This document shows positions 46,294 to 59,500 of a stretch of 64,000 bases of DNA, one piece after another. Each line of letters begins with the position of its first letter. Positions within the stretch are counted from its first letter, which is position 1. The position numbers were made by a program, and so were the translations under genes. The notes beneath the pieces were generated by a model that had not been told where the DNA came from, searched no databases, and was given only the letters and a program-made list of their open reading frames with translations. The stretch is from Pleurodeles waltl (taxonomy: Eukaryota > Chordata > Amphibia > Caudata > Salamandridae), in contig NC_090445.1 in the NCBI RefSeq assembly GCF_031143425.1, positions 1,575,766,049 through 1,575,830,048 of the forward strand, written 5' to 3'.

Positions 46294-46739
46294 ACACTGG
46301 CTAACTCTGTACATAGGCTCCTAGTTCCCCTCGGAGGTGCCAGCCACCCCCAGGAGCAGAAGCAGTGCTGTCCAAGCTGTCATCCGCCCTGAGGATGGAG
46401 AAACAGGAAGCCATCTTCAGGCACAAAGGGGGAACAATAACAGTACACAGGAAGCGCCTCAAGCACCCCTAGAAAAGCATCCTATCACACATGTGCTCTC
46501 AGAGCGGTTTTCCTCACCTGCAAATAAAGAAACAAACCACATCAGGCCTCCAATCAGAGAGCAGGCTCTAAAATCGTGTGATATCTAGCTACAAATCAAT
46601 AGTTTAGAATGGGCGAAGCACTGAAACTTGCCCCATAAGTACTTAATTGAGCGGCACGTGCTGGTGAAATCCACTCCACCGGGTGTTAGCAGAGTTTGCC
46701 AAACTCATCGCTCCAAGCGAAACGCTGAGTGCCAAAAAC
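46294..46739. other. No gene recognised
   Basis: 450 bp without a supported gene or repeat boundary. Confidence 0.4.
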
Positions 46740-46742
46740 TCT

Positions 46743-46898
46743 GGCCCATATTTATACTTTTTTAGCGCCGCATTTGCGTCATTTTTTGACGCAGAAGCGG
46801 TGCAAACTTACAAAATACAATTGTATTTTGTAAGTTTGCGCTGCTTTTGCGTAAAAAAGCGGCACAAATACGGTGCTAAAAAGGTATAAATATGGGCC
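46743..46898. mobile_element. Full-length palindromic MITE, 156 bp
   Basis: The two halves are near-perfect inverted copies, starting GGCCCATATTTATAC and meeting at a central palindrome ACAAAATACAATTGTATTTT. TCT flanks both sides (46740-46742 and 46899-46901). There are only a few mismatches between the arms and no loop. Confidence 0.88.
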
Positions 46899-46901
46899 TC
46901 T

Positions 46902-47330
46902 GTGAGCTCTGCCGGCGGAGCAGAGATCACCGCTCAACCCTAGTTTATATATGTTGTGTTGCAGGCAGGATTGCTTTTGTGCAGAAAAGAACACCTTTCT
47001 TCAAAAAACAATCCTTAGGAGTGTTTTCCTTTTTCTAAATGTGCTGCAGAATGCAGCACACATAGAAATAGGGATAAACAGAAGGAACACCCAAGCTCCA
47101 CTCAAGTAAATTTGCCCTTCTGGTGCCTTCCCGCCTTCCTGGCACAGAGCAATGTAAGGCAGCGACTTGCGCTGTCTTGCATTATTCCAGATTTAGCAAG
47201 TCAGGCAGGGCCACGCACGGTGGCTTTGCATGGCTTGATAAATCTAAGTTAAGGAATGTGTGGCCCTTTCGTCACCTTGAGTGATGCAAGGGCAATGCAA
47301 TCCTTTGATAAATCTGGCCTTTGGTAATTT
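46902..47330. mobile_element. Remnant of a family-A-like miniature element
   Basis: The words 'GCTGCAGAATGCAGCACACA', 'CCAGATTTAGCAAGTCAGGCAG' (partly) and the terminal 'GATAAATCTGGCC' near 47310 match the family-A elements at 53477 and 22000. The left end was not found. Confidence 0.45.
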
Positions 47331-50300
47331 TCAGCAAAAATGAAAAGTACCTGAAAATGTTGCACATCGGTGGAAGCAGTGTGAATGAAACATTTCTTTT
47401 ATGCCATATTTACATGTTGAATTACCAATCTCTTCTTTTCCCAAATATTTTTTATCACAAACCAATTAATGTTTGTTCAGGATTGATTATATTTCCACGG
47501 AAGCATCTTATCACTTTTCTCCCCCAAACTTTTTTTTCTCCAAGTTTAAGGCATACTTTTGGCTAAATAGGGCCAGTCAAGTTTTGCGGTATCAGCCAAA
47601 AATCTCTTCTTTTGGTCAAACAAGCCTTGCCGGCATTACTCCTGGTATGCGTGGAGTGTCCCCCACAGATTCACCTAACTTGAGGCCCGCTGACGCGAAG
47701 ATCTTGCGTGGAAACCTATTCAGTATTTTCACACTACAAGTTGGTCACAGTGGTATTGCGATAATTAGTGCAGGAGCTGTGATGTGGTTTGGAATACTCT
47801 CTCCGTGGTTACCCCGTCTGGAATTATAGGGGCCTGGGAATCAAGGCCCGGTTGTTGCTGGGCAGAAACGCATCTGGTAAAATCGAGTGTGGCTCTGGGA
47901 AGGGGCTGCGGGCACAAGCACTGCCCAGCCCGGCTGCTGCAGACCCCCGCACATGGCACACAGGGAGAATGCAATGCTCCCCCAGCACCTCAGGATTCTG
48001 GCAGGTTCTCTTGAACCCACCAGCCTCGGAGTCAGACTGCACCTCTACCTGCAGCCTCTGCCCCTCCCCGCAAAATATGCCCCCCTCTAGCTTCAGTTTT
48101 GACGGGACCTCAGTAATATCAGGCCAGGAAGCACCGGGCCAGCCATAGTGTGGCGAGCAGAATTCACCGGGGACAGCGCTCTTCCATGTACATAACGAGA
48201 GCTCTAAATTCTGTGCACTCGTTATTGACTTCAAAGAAAAATGTAATGAACCCATTAGGGCCCAATTATGAGTTGTGCTGGGCATGAGTGGCGAAATTAG
48301 CGGCTCCGGAATCACCGGTTTCTGCCTGTAAGTGTTGCCCTGTATCATGCAGTTATGAGAATTTTTGTCCCCATAATGGGGAATAACCATGCAGACTGCG
48401 AGTTAAAGGGTCTTTTTCTGCACAGTCATGACCCACTCCGGCGACAGTTTTGATTATCACTGCCTGATCTGAGCAGGTGGTTAATATGAGCAAGTGGGAT
48501 TCAATGCGGGTCGTGGGCCATGGGTTCAAGAGGGTGTTTGAGATGGGCATGCTGTAGCCCGACTAGGGGAAGAGGGTATGATGGAGGCTCAGCACTTGGG
48601 TGCAGAAATGTCAAAGTCTTAAGTGCGAGTTCTTCAGAAGTGCAAACTGTATCCTGTTTGAATTGGTGTTTTCAGGCCTTTAGAGAATATCCCCTGACAT
48701 CCTCCCTGGTAAATGGGTTTTTGAAGTTATTTACGTTGTGGTGAGCCTTGCGAATGTAGGGTTCGGCACGCATAAAGTTGGAGTAGGTAGGCTGCTTCAG
48801 GTTGCCATCCTTAGACACCTTGCCCACTGCTATGACGTCATTGGGGGGATGGTTCTGCTAATTTGGTTGGTGTAAGAGAAACGGTGGAGGATGTTTGTGT
48901 CATGGATGTGTCTGAGGATTCATGGAAGATTAAAACTCACGACTGGCCCTCGTTTAGAGACAGATCCGGATTTTTTTTTTTACTTTCAGGTTTATGAACT
49001 CAACTGAGGTTGAGTGCCCCCTGGCTGTCAGCCTGTAAGAAGTATGTTCTTTTGCATTTTGGCTAGAGTTGTGAACTTAGTGAAGTTTATCTCCTTTCAT
49101 TAAGATGGGGAAATTGCAGCCAGCTGGGTGTTTGGGTGGCCAGAGGCAACACTGAACGTTTTATATGGCAGATGCACGTATCCTTGAGGTGTTAGGTGAC
49201 AACTAAAGCCAGTACTGATACGTCTTGTGATGCAAGATTTTGAATGAGATGAAAAATTAAGGGGACTGAGCAAGGGACAATGGCATTGACGTGGAATGAA
49301 AAAGGATAGCGCAATCAGAGAAATGTAGAGGAGTGGGCTCCCCTTTCAATAACGCGGACAACTGCCAGACAAAAAAGTCAATGCTCATCGCGAGTCGAAT
49401 GAGGCAGAACCCAAATGCTAATCTTTAGCATTAAAACCGATATTGTTTTGCAAGGTTCCTAGTGCTATTTTCAAACACCTCTTCCACCAAATAACCTATC
49501 TCATAGGAAGCCTGTGACTGTTTTCATGGTTAGTAGGTCCCAGTTTGATAAGTTTTTGGACACATGGCATGAGAGAAATCAATCTACTTGAGTGGTCGGG
49601 TTTGTGATCTTTGTTATTATTTGGTATGATGAGATTTAACCCTTTTAAACTCAAGTACCCAGAATTGTGAGTGGACTTAGAGTTTGAAGAACCACCAGAC
49701 ACTGGCAAAGTTTGAGGGTTTTAGGGTCAGTATTCATATGTGTGGGAGAAAACAGTTTCTTTTTTGAGAAGTGCCGGCTCCCACGTCTCGAGGTTGTTTG
49801 CAGACCCATATGGTACTTTACCTTTTTTTAGGTAAAGCTCTTACCTTTCTGCTTTTGCAGGGCACGCTCATCCGGAAATCAGTTTACTATTTCCATTTAC
49901 ATATTGCGTGTTTCTCTACGTCCTTTCACACTGCAAATAAACTACAGCGCAGAAGGGGGCAGCAAGGCAGTAGGATAATGCAGTGTCTCGTGCCAAATTA
50001 TTCTATACCTTTCTGCAGATTGTTCTATCTGTCGCTCTTCGGTCAGTCAATGAGGTTTGTAGAATGGATGTATCGCACCGATGTCACCATAAGTTACTCA
50101 TGGCCAAGGGGTATTTGTGGCTTGAAACACCCTTTGCACACCAAAAGTACAGATTACACTCCAAGAACAGTGGACAGTCTGTGAATGTTACAGGTAAATA
50201 ATTTTTGTGGCTTCCTTACACGACCGCACAAAAATAATAATAAGACTAATTCTTTACCTAGAGCAAAAGGAACCATGGCACATCCAAATATTCAAAATAG

Positions 50301-50960
50301 TGTTCTTTATTCTTCAATTCAGTTTATCCGGTGTGACATCAGCCAGAATGTTCAATGTGAAGACAGCCGACACGTGTTTCGTCGTATCAACGACTTTGTC
50401 AAGGCTTGCTGATATAGTATATGGTACTCAAGGTGTGCCATTTAGGTCTATAATATAGCATTCAGAGAGAAGAGTCCTTTTATGTATGAAGGTACCCCAT
50501 GTTGGATTCACAGGTGCATTCTTTACCTGACTGTCCCTACTGTGCACTCCCATGTAGCCCATTGATATATTGTCTTCATGCACAGAGATGCTGGGCACTG
50601 CTAGGGCCATATACAGACTATACAGACTGGATCCAATATGACATGTGTGCGGTACAATGGGAGACAGGGAAGTGAAAAAGGAAGAGCACATAAAGGGTAT
50701 GCGTTCCCCTGGAAAGTGCCTTCAGGGGCCTACCATCCCATGGGGGGAGGGGACCTTATGCTTTTAAAAACAAATGATGTTCTTTCCACTGGAGTCTACT
50801 CGCCCCAGCAGCAGAGGCATAGCTACCAGTGGTGTAACAGGTCAAGTGGCACCAGGGACCCGGCCTTTGATGAGCCGTCTGTATGCGAGTTTTGAATGTT
50901 TTTCACCCCCACTAGTTGGACAGATAGGCCCATTTCATTGCCTGAATTAAAGCCCATACC
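47331..50960. other. No gene recognised
   Basis: 3.6 kb. Near 48250 the words 'TAGGGCCCAATTATGAGTTG' look like one end of a 3-bp-duplication miniature element without an obvious partner. Open frames up to 188 codons (48390-47824, minus) show no domain. Nothing else was assigned. Confidence 0.4.
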
Positions 50961-51632
50961 TTTTTTGTACACTTTAGTGTGTTGCCCTAAGTGGGTCAGG
51001 TATGCCCAAATGGGGATCCTGTGCAGACAGTGTCACTGGAACTAAGCTGTACCCTACTGATGAGCCTATAACTAGGGCAAAATTGGGTTACTTGTGTTTT
51101 GGTTCAGCGAGGGCCTGGCTTGGCAGTTCAGGCTGGACTGTTCCGATTGGAGCAGGGTCAAGACTGATCTGCCTATGGCTGGGACCAAACTGAAGTGAAA
51201 TGGTGTACAACATAATGTTGGATTGGGATGTGGTCCTGAGTGATTACCAGTGGCTGAGATTAACTCAAGCATTCCATCCATTATTATTTTGTATAGTCTA
51301 GTATGTCACCCCAAGTGGGACAGGTATGCCCAGACGTGGGTCCTGTGCACACCATGTCACTGAAACTAAGCTGTATCCGGCTAATGAGCTCATAATTGGG
51401 GCAAAAGTGTTCTTGGGTTGCTTGTGTTCCGGTTCATGGAGGATCTGGCTTGGTAGTTCGGGCTAGACTGCTCTGATTGGAGCAGGGTCAAGACTGATTT
51501 GCATATAGCTGAGTCCAAACTGAGGTGACATGGTGTACAAAATAACTATGGATTGTGACACTGCCGTAGTAATTACCAGTGGCTGAGATTAATTCAACCA
51601 CTCCACCCATCACTTTTTTGTATACCTCAGTG
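50961..51632 (+). repeat. Tandem duplication, 324-bp period, two units
   Basis: Anchors CAGGTATGCCC at 50997 and 51321 give the period. The units share 'GATTGGAGCAGGGTCAAGAC', 'GGTGTACAA' and 'ACCAGTGGCTGAGATTAA'. Each is preceded by TTTTTTGTAYAC...AGTGTG, which recurs a third time at about 51615-51633. The units are roughly 80 percent identical by eye. There is no open frame common to both units. Confidence 0.85.
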
Positions 51633-52300
51633 TGCATTAGGGCCAATTGCACACTTGCTCCACCACTACCCAGTAGGGCCTATAATAAAAGCTGGATAGT
51701 GGCATTTGAGGGCACCCCTGCAAGCAGAGCTTAGTGGTAGACAAATCATGAGGCCAGCACAGGAGACAACTTTCCATGGCGAACTATGGCAAGTGGTTGA
51801 TTGTTCAAATCTACCTAACTCACAGGACCTATTGAATCTCTTAGGGAGATTGGATGTCTTTAGTGTGTCGATTTCAAATGTTTCAGCCCAGGCCTTTTAA
51901 TTATGTTAATTTAAATGACCACAGAGCTAGTACTTAAATATTTTGTTTCTATCAGCCCTCTTGTTCCTAATGATCGCCATTTTCTCCGATCTTTAATTTA
52001 TCTTTTTTCTAACCTTGACTTAATTTCCTGGTGTTTAATGATTTTCCTTCCCTCGCTGCCATGCAAGGAGTAATCACTAGGATTGTGGCCTTCATCGTAT
52101 GACATTTTCCTGAGCTAACATGGCAGTTTATTAGTCTACGTTTCATATTTTGGCAGTGACTGACGTTCTAATATTAGCTTCATTTTCTATAATTTTGTGT
52201 TAGTCTTTGGTACAGGACACTGTCTAATCCCCACGAGGTTTGATCACAGGCGTGAATCCTGTATGACTTCCATAACCAGCATCCCTTTGCAAAGACTTTG
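51633..52300. other. No gene recognised
   Basis: 670 bp, A+T-rich, with no assigned feature. Confidence 0.4.
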
Positions 52301-52802
52301 GGGCCTAGTTAAGAGCTTTGCCCTGCAGTTTATTTACAATACGGCTTTAAGCCACTTTTTGTGGCTTAACGCCACTTTGTAAATATGGTCCCTTCACACA
52401 CAGCCATTTGGCATTCTGCAGAAGCAATAGAAAGAGCAAAATGTCAGAAATTATTGTTTATGTGCGGAAAGGTGTCCCTTCGTGCACATAAACAATCATT
52501 TCAAAATGATTCTTTGGCACTTATGTGTGTGCTGCATTCTGGAGCACAAACAGACATGCCAAATCACCATTAGCGATTGTTCATGTGTGGGAAGAAACAA
52601 CCCCCTCAACGCAGACATCCTTTCATGATGGTGGAGGGATGCTTGTGTTGGTGCTAGGCAGCTCAATTTAGCGCCAGCGCAGGAGGAAATGCAGGGGTGT
52701 GCCGTATTCTACTAAATACCTCGCATCCCTGTGTTTCTGAAGTGACGCAGAGTGGCGCTGCCAATTTTGGCGCAGTGTGACTCTTTTTAGTAAATCTGTC
52801 TC
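52301..52802. mobile_element. MITE-like element, about 502 bp, family A, reverse orientation
   Basis: The left end is GGGCCTAGTTAAGA; the right end, inverted, is GAGACAGATTTACTAA. The left half ('TACGGCTTTAAGCCACTTTT' ... 'TTGTAAATATGG') corresponds to the right half of the family-A elements. The right half ('GCATCCCTGTGTTTCTGAAG' ... 'CCAATTTTGGCGCAGTGTGA') is the complement of the left part of 22000-22633. The flanks do not give a clean duplication. Confidence 0.6.
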
Positions 52803-53473
52803 TTTATTTTTCATGGACTCTGACCCCTAAAGTGGCTGTGAAGCACCCTTAAAGTGACAGGTAGCCACTTTACTGAAACACCCATCTAAGCAAATTATGA
52901 TTTTTTACCCAGCATCAAACTGGCTTCTACCGTGTTTCATGCTATGTACAAGTCTTGTGCGTCAGGAGTTTGACGTGGCTTTCATTTAAGGAACTACATC
53001 AAGAATGGTTTGCTTTTCAATTTAGAAACAATTGTTTTTCGAAGTACTAGAAGTCTATAGTTTTCCAACACAGGAGACGTGGAAGCAAGAGACGTTGTGT
53101 GTTCTGAAAAAAATAGGGAACCCTGAAAGAGCACATAAAAAGCTTTGACTATGACATTGGAGAAAACAAGGAGACACCATTAAATTAGATATCTGGAGCA
53201 ACTGACATTGTTGTGTTCAACATAGCAAATAAATAATTTTAAAAAGTATGTATTATTGCTGTTAAAAGAATATCATGGGAATGGTTGTTAGACAGGTACA
53301 TGTTAATGTAATGTGGTTGGCCTCCATCCACTTTAATTTTTCTGTTTTAAAATAGGGTGCATGATCTATTGCCAAGTATCCAGTGGACAAGAAAAGAGGT
53401 GAAGGTGCTCCTAAACCTGAACCATGGTATCACATAAAGACCTGACCTAAGTACCAGAAAGTGCCTGGCACTC
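52803..53473. other. No gene recognised
   Basis: 670 bp between two family-A elements lying in opposite orientation. No gene was seen. Confidence 0.4.
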
Positions 53474-53476
53474 TTG

Positions 53477-54128
53477 GGCCCAGATTTATGAGAAAATTAA
53501 GGAGCGCAATGCTGTGCCAAATTTGGCAGTGGCGCCCTCTGTCATTTTCAAAATGCAGCTATGTGTCATATTTAATAGAATATGGTGCATCCCTGTTTTG
53601 CCCCCTGCGCCGGTGCTAAATTTTCTGCTTCGCGCCAATGCAGCCACCCTTGTGCCATGGTTCAAGGATGGCTGCACTGCGGGGGAGATTGTGTGCAGGA
53701 AGGGACACCTTCCTGACCAAAAACAATCTTCAATGGCCTTTTTCTCTTTGTTTGTGTGCTGCAGAATGCAGCACACATAGAAAGAGCAAAAAACAAGCAG
53801 AAATATAAGCATTTCTCCTCGTTGCGCCATGCTAACGCCACCTCTGAGGTGGTATTAGATTTTGGCACTGCCTCAGGTTTACAAAAACTCGTAAATCTGG
53901 GGCAGCATCAAAATGCAAAGGATGTTGCTGTGGCATGCCCACAGCTGCACCCATTGCATGCCCCTTCCACGCAAAGTGCTGCATGTGGGGGGGCTGTATT
54001 TACAAGGTGGGGTTAGGCTACAAAAAGTGGCTTACTGCCACCTTGTAAATACGGCGCAGTGCTTAGGGCCACCAGAGCATCACTGAAAGTGACGTTCCGG
54101 TGGTGTTAGGGCCTTGTAAATCTGGCCC
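53477..54128. mobile_element. MITE-like element, 652 bp, family A
   Basis: The termini are GGCCCAGATTTATGAG and, inverted, GGGCCAGATTTACAAG. TTG flanks both sides (53474-53476 and 54129-54131). The interior matches 22000-22633 over most of its length. It has no coding capacity. Confidence 0.8.
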
Positions 54129-54131
54129 TTG

Positions 54132-55440
54132 GTTCTATGGTAGGCAGATTACATCTTTGTCTCCAATATACCAGACAATGCCTAACTCTGGTCTTCCTCT
54201 CTCTGCAATAAGGGCTCCCAAGAGATTGACTGGAGAGAGAGAGAGAAACATGGACAGAGGCAGCAGATCATGAAGGGCAGGTGATAATCGTTCTACATTA
54301 CATTGGTTACAATGGTCCCAGGGAAGCTTCAGAAATAGGAAAAGTAACTTCTACACTCCTCCATTCTCCACTTAGTGTTCCTGGTTCCATGATCAGCATT
54401 AGCCGTATTACTCACCTTTCGGTTAACACTATCATATTGAGGGAGACTGTTTTTCCATTCCATTCAGTCTGGGGCCAGAGCAATGTTATTGTGGAGGGGA
54501 GAAGGAGGAACATGTTAGGTTAACTACAGAGGCTAAGGCAGCACATGCATTTTTTTGTTTTTGTTTCTCTTTCCTTTGTGACATAAGCAGAGTGTGCTGC
54601 AAGGAGATGGTTATGCTCTGGTTTCAAGAGGCACATGTGGATACGGGAAAGGAAATAGTAGACCAATGAGAGAAATAAGAGAAATAGAAAGTAAACAAGA
54701 CAGGCAAATAGGTGGAAATGTCAATTAAAAATTGCAGTGGTGAGGTGCATCCAATCCTGGCAGTGCATATAGTAGATAATTACAGCTACACTGCCCATTT
54801 CAGGCACTTATAGTTTTTTGACTGTGTCTACCTTGTTCCTCCAGTGAATTGGACATAAACATGTTTACTAAGCCTATTGTATCCATTGCTTTGTCATGAG
54901 TCCAATCTCCAGAGAGGTACATATTCCATCAAACAAAATGGTGCCTCTCAAGGTCCCTTCTTGTGGGGTGATGGATGGGGAGAATGGGCAAAGGTGCCAG
55001 ACTGGAGAGAATGTGGGTATGGTTAAAGTTCAATCTTTCATCTAGTAAAGTTTTCTCTCTGTTGCATCACAATTGATTACTAATGAAAAAAATAGATTAT
55101 AGCCAGGGTTCATAGGGGGAGTGGTCAGGATGGCAGACAGTGAGGGGAAGGTGAGGTTGTCCTTGTGGTAGATAAGACATGTATAGTCAGACAAGCCTCT
55201 CTAATGGACAGCCAGTTATTTAAAGTCATAGCTTACAATGTGACTTACAATGTGTCTTTTAGTGAATATTGAAGCTGAATGTTTGGAATTCATCAAAGAC
55301 TATGGGACAGAGATATTTTTTTATCATATCTTTCCTTTAACAAAGAATAATCAGGACTATCAAGAATAATAGTCAGCCTCCAACGTGAGGATCATCAATT
55401 TTCCTTTTCAGGATTAAGGGATACCTGAGTGCTTGAAGCA
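54132..55440. other. No gene recognised
   Basis: 1.3 kb with a short (GA)n-rich run near 54235. No gene or clear repeat was found. Confidence 0.4.
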
Positions 55441-55479
55441 GGAATATGTCATTGTTCTAATGGAAATGTTACCCCAGGC

Positions 55480-56560
55480 CCTTCAAACAGCTAGATATCA
55501 TCCATTTGTTGTTGCCCTACATCTTAGCAAAAATTGAGGAGAAGGTGGTGACACACCAACTGTCCAAACACACCAAAGCCCACATGTTGCTGCTAGACAG
55601 TCTGGTATCCACCTGAGTATGCAGGCACAGCTTTCCTTATTGGATGTGAAGGAACAGTCGTTGTGGAGGCCAATGAGGGCTTCTGGAGAAACTGGACCTG
55701 TTGGCAGTGTTTCATATCATCCATCATTATCTTGTGTTAAATCGTTCAGTTAAATTGGCTGGACCCTGACTGCTCGATTGAGTGTTTCTAGGATTCTTTG
55801 ACCAACAGAGCTGGAGAAGGTAAGTGTTGATGCATATTAGCTCCATTGTGTTAAGTAACCTGTTGGGTGCCACAGGGTTCTTCTCCTTCACCACCTTGTT
55901 TTACATCCACATGCAACCATTGCATGAACTTTATAGGATCTTTAGGGGCAGCAAGATTCCCACATCAATGGTGAAGACTCACAGCTATTTTCCACTTGGA
56001 AGTTAACTTTAGTCTAGACTCTTGGAAACTCAGTGGTTGAATTGGCCTAACCCAGGTCTGGATGGGGAATATTTGGCAGACATTGGACAAGGCCAAACAG
56101 TTGAGTATCAGCTACAGATACATCATTCACAACCATTGTTCAGACTATAGCTCCTTTTTAAATAAAGAGTACATCAATCCTGATCTCTAAGAATGTAACG
56201 ATGCTGGGCTTTCTGTTTGACCCTTGAATGTCTTCTTAAAAAACATGCAGCCACTCTACTCGCTTATCTTGAAGCTGCTTCATTCCTAGATGAAGAAGCC
56301 CGAGTCTTGAGGGTTCTTGCAATCGTTGGCTCTCATATTGATCATGGTTCTTAGTTTCTGGCATCTGCTGCAAGATTGGTGAAACGGACACACTACATTC
56401 AGAACTATGCTGTATTCTGGCCATCAAGCATTAATTTTTAAGTTTTCCAGGCTTCAATGTCTTTATAAGAGCAGAAAGCTTCTGTTGCCTAATCTATCAA
56501 AAAAATGTAGCTATGAAAGATTTTATTTATCATCTTCGAACACTGCAACTGAACTATCTC
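55480..56560 (+). pseudogene. Highly decayed L2/CR1-type LINE reverse transcriptase relic
   Basis: Short peptides in changing plus frames follow the order of an L2/CR1 reverse transcriptase. 'ILAKIEEKVVTHQLSKHTKA' (55530) corresponds to the 'LPFISKIAEKVV' region. 'LLAVFHIIHHYLVLNRSVKL' (55695) sits at the 'DLSAAFDTVDH' position. 'LLGATGFFSFTTLFYIHMQP' (55862) aligns with 'GVPQGSxLxPLLFxxYM', and 'NGEDSQLFST' (55968) with the 'YADDTQLY' catalytic box. Later pieces near 56210 resemble 'LGVxFDSxLSF'. Stops and shifts are numerous; the catalytic aspartates are mostly lost. It is much older than the copy at 17888-19912. Confidence 0.65.
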
Positions 56561-59500
56561 CTGGATGCTGGTTCGCACCACTGTAAGGAACAGAAGAAAC
56601 AACGTTCATGATTAGTGTACTGTATACTTGGGCATCACATTTCTTTTCCCATATGCTCTTTTCCATCCAGCTTATTCATAAAGAAACAGATTTTGTGATT
56701 TCAAACTAAACATTTTATTCATTTAATGAACTTATGAATGTGTGAAGATTGAAAGAATATACTTTACAACATGGACCATGGTTAAATGTTCCAAACAAGC
56801 TTTCACAGTTATTCATAATATGTTGCTAACCTAGGTCACTAAATACGAGTAAGTAAAATATGTGCTTGATGGTGCATTATTCAACTAAAGCCTACAGTTA
56901 TTGTGCCTTGTGCTTTTTCAGCTACTAAGAAAGCACAGAAAGGAAAACTAAATCCATTTCTCTCTTGTTTTCAGGCCTAAAGGTTAAATTCTTCACTCAA
57001 AGTTTTGTTAATTAGAAAACACCCTCCAAACAGAGGTAGCATTTAGCTCCTTCACCCCTTTTTGGATGCAGCACATTGGAGATGGGTGTGACTTACATTT
57101 GCGCTTCTTCCCATAACTGATAAATGTCAGTGTCTTTTAAGTGATGGAACCATAATGTCCATTGAACTGAAGTTTAAGCATAAAATCACTTTCATGTGAG
57201 ACCGTTTTTAAAAAATAACTTTTCACTATTGGAGGGGATTATACTGTTTTAAAGGGCAAACGTTTCACTTTCACTTGTGTATTTTATTGTGCAGGCATCA
57301 ATGTATGCCAACAGCATTTCATAAGGGACAGAGAAGAAAGACGAATCAAGATTCAGTGTAAAGATGGAGAGTTCATTCTGCGCTAGTCAGACGAGCAGAT
57401 CAATATGGAGAAGAATATTTCTGCAGAAGGGCTACATCAGAACAAGCTGTTGCTGTCACTGTTAAGTTACTATGGTGCTGGGATGGATGAAGTACACAAA
57501 TCTGCAAGGGTAAAGCCGGGAAGAAAATAATAGGCACATTACCTAAACTATAGTTTGAAGCTGTCCAACGAAAATGTAGTAAATCGTCTTTGCATTTTTA
57601 TCCTGTATGCTTCATAAAGAAAGTAGCAGCCAGAATTTGCTTCTAAGCAGAGTTGTGCACCACATCAAATAATGGAATAAATCTATTTCACACTGTTTTT
57701 TTCTATTTATATTTGCACAAAACAGGAATGAAACAAGTGTATCTTTCTTTCAAATGTAATAGAATGAATTGGGTTTAGGCAAAAATATGTTTTAGCTTCT
57801 CATGGCTAACTAGCAAAATGAGTGCGAATTATTTTTCTCATTCACTGTTTGCCAAGCAACAAAAATGTGAAAGATGGATATGTCCTTTTTTGCACCAGTT
57901 GCAATTCTATGTAATGTGGTCCCAGGTATTTTAAATGACTCACAACTCGGCGTGCTGTGGTCTATCTGTTATTGATTGAAGCCCAACATCGCTCAATGGC
58001 AGTTAGCGAGCTCTTGTTCAGCCACGTAGGAACCCATGCAGTTGTGTTACAGTCCTAGAGGCAGAATTCCTCTGGAGGTGGCGCCTGGCGGCTCTGTAGG
58101 CTAATGGATCCACTGCAGGGACCTGTATTTGGGCAAATCTTGACAGGGCAAGCCAGCGTTTCACCGCTTCTGATGTTGAAAAAACGAGTGCCACTGAGTT
58201 GGGCTATAATAAACACCAGTAATGTCTCAATAATGTCAAGATACCCCCATGTGTGAATGTACACTCCATAGAAAGGCCTGCTCCGTTATCCCGGTGACCA
58301 TCCGCATTAAAAATCTGTAGGGAACTGTCTGGAATGGATGGACTGAATGCAGTGGTCTGGGTGAAGGTAGTCAAATAGCTTTGGTCGAGAACCACTAAAG
58401 ACAGGGTACTGTGTACCAAGCATGCTACAGGACAGGCTGTGCTGTGTGATCCAACGTTCAAGCATAGCATCCCATTAGTTGTGACCCACAGTGCTGAAAA
58501 GCAATCTGTGAGCTGCTAGTATTAGCTATTAATGCCAAGGAGAGAGCTGTGGTCTTGCAGCTCCGGAGGGCATGCATTGATAAATGGAAAAGCGGCTCTT
58601 GAAGGTTAGATTAGGAGATGCTGACTATGGTCCAATGGCATTAGCAGGGATGCAGGGAGACTTCGGTGCAGTGGTGCTTAAAGGGATGCAGGCTGTCTGT
58701 GGTCCAAAGCTGCTAAAACTGATTCAGGCAATCAAACTGTGTGCGTGTGCGTCCTTGCGGGAGCGTGCATCCGTCTCTGTGTCTTCAGTCAGGGCAGGCC
58801 GGGGCTGAGACTTAGTCACCGACCTCTAGATGTCGGTGCAACCCATGGCACCGTTCTAAAGCCTGGACAGAGAGATCTAATTCTGTCTCTGATTCATCGT
58901 CAATCTTACACCAGCCTGAATCATGAGCTACCTTTGGAACCTTGCAGCCGATGTGGGTCAGACTATTGACCGCGCTGTGGGGGAGCACGAGTCTCGAGAA
59001 GACCGAGAGCAACTCCCTCGGTTGGGAAGACAGATGGATGAAATGAAAGAGATAATGTTACAGACTGCCAAGTGATTGATTAAAAAACCAGGGAAGTTCC
59101 TGGAAATAAGACCCCGAGACGCAAAACTACCTGAAACTATTGCGAAAAGGCCAAAGTAACAAACAAGGGTTTATTTCCACACCACAAACGTGGGTGGTCC
59201 AGTTATTAATACCATGTGCCATTGCAAATTTCTCAAAACATGACGCACTGGAAAGTACGCCCTAAAATATAACAAATAGCCTTCTGGGCTACTTTGCATC
59301 AAGGGGCATTCCACGGGGGCACCACTCATGGTTTTTGACACAAATCCCTATTTGCTAACAATGGTAGACAAGGATATGTGTCAAAAAATGGCGCCTCCTC
59401 TGTGCAGGCAATAACAAAGAGAAATGGTTTTATTTCTTCTACATTTTCACTGACATACAATGTGGGAAACTTTTAAATTATATCTCATCATAGCATTTTG

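Noticed and set aside
47824..48390. A 188-codon minus-strand open frame
   Set aside because: No recognisable domain or splice context, and plus-strand frames of similar quality overlap it.
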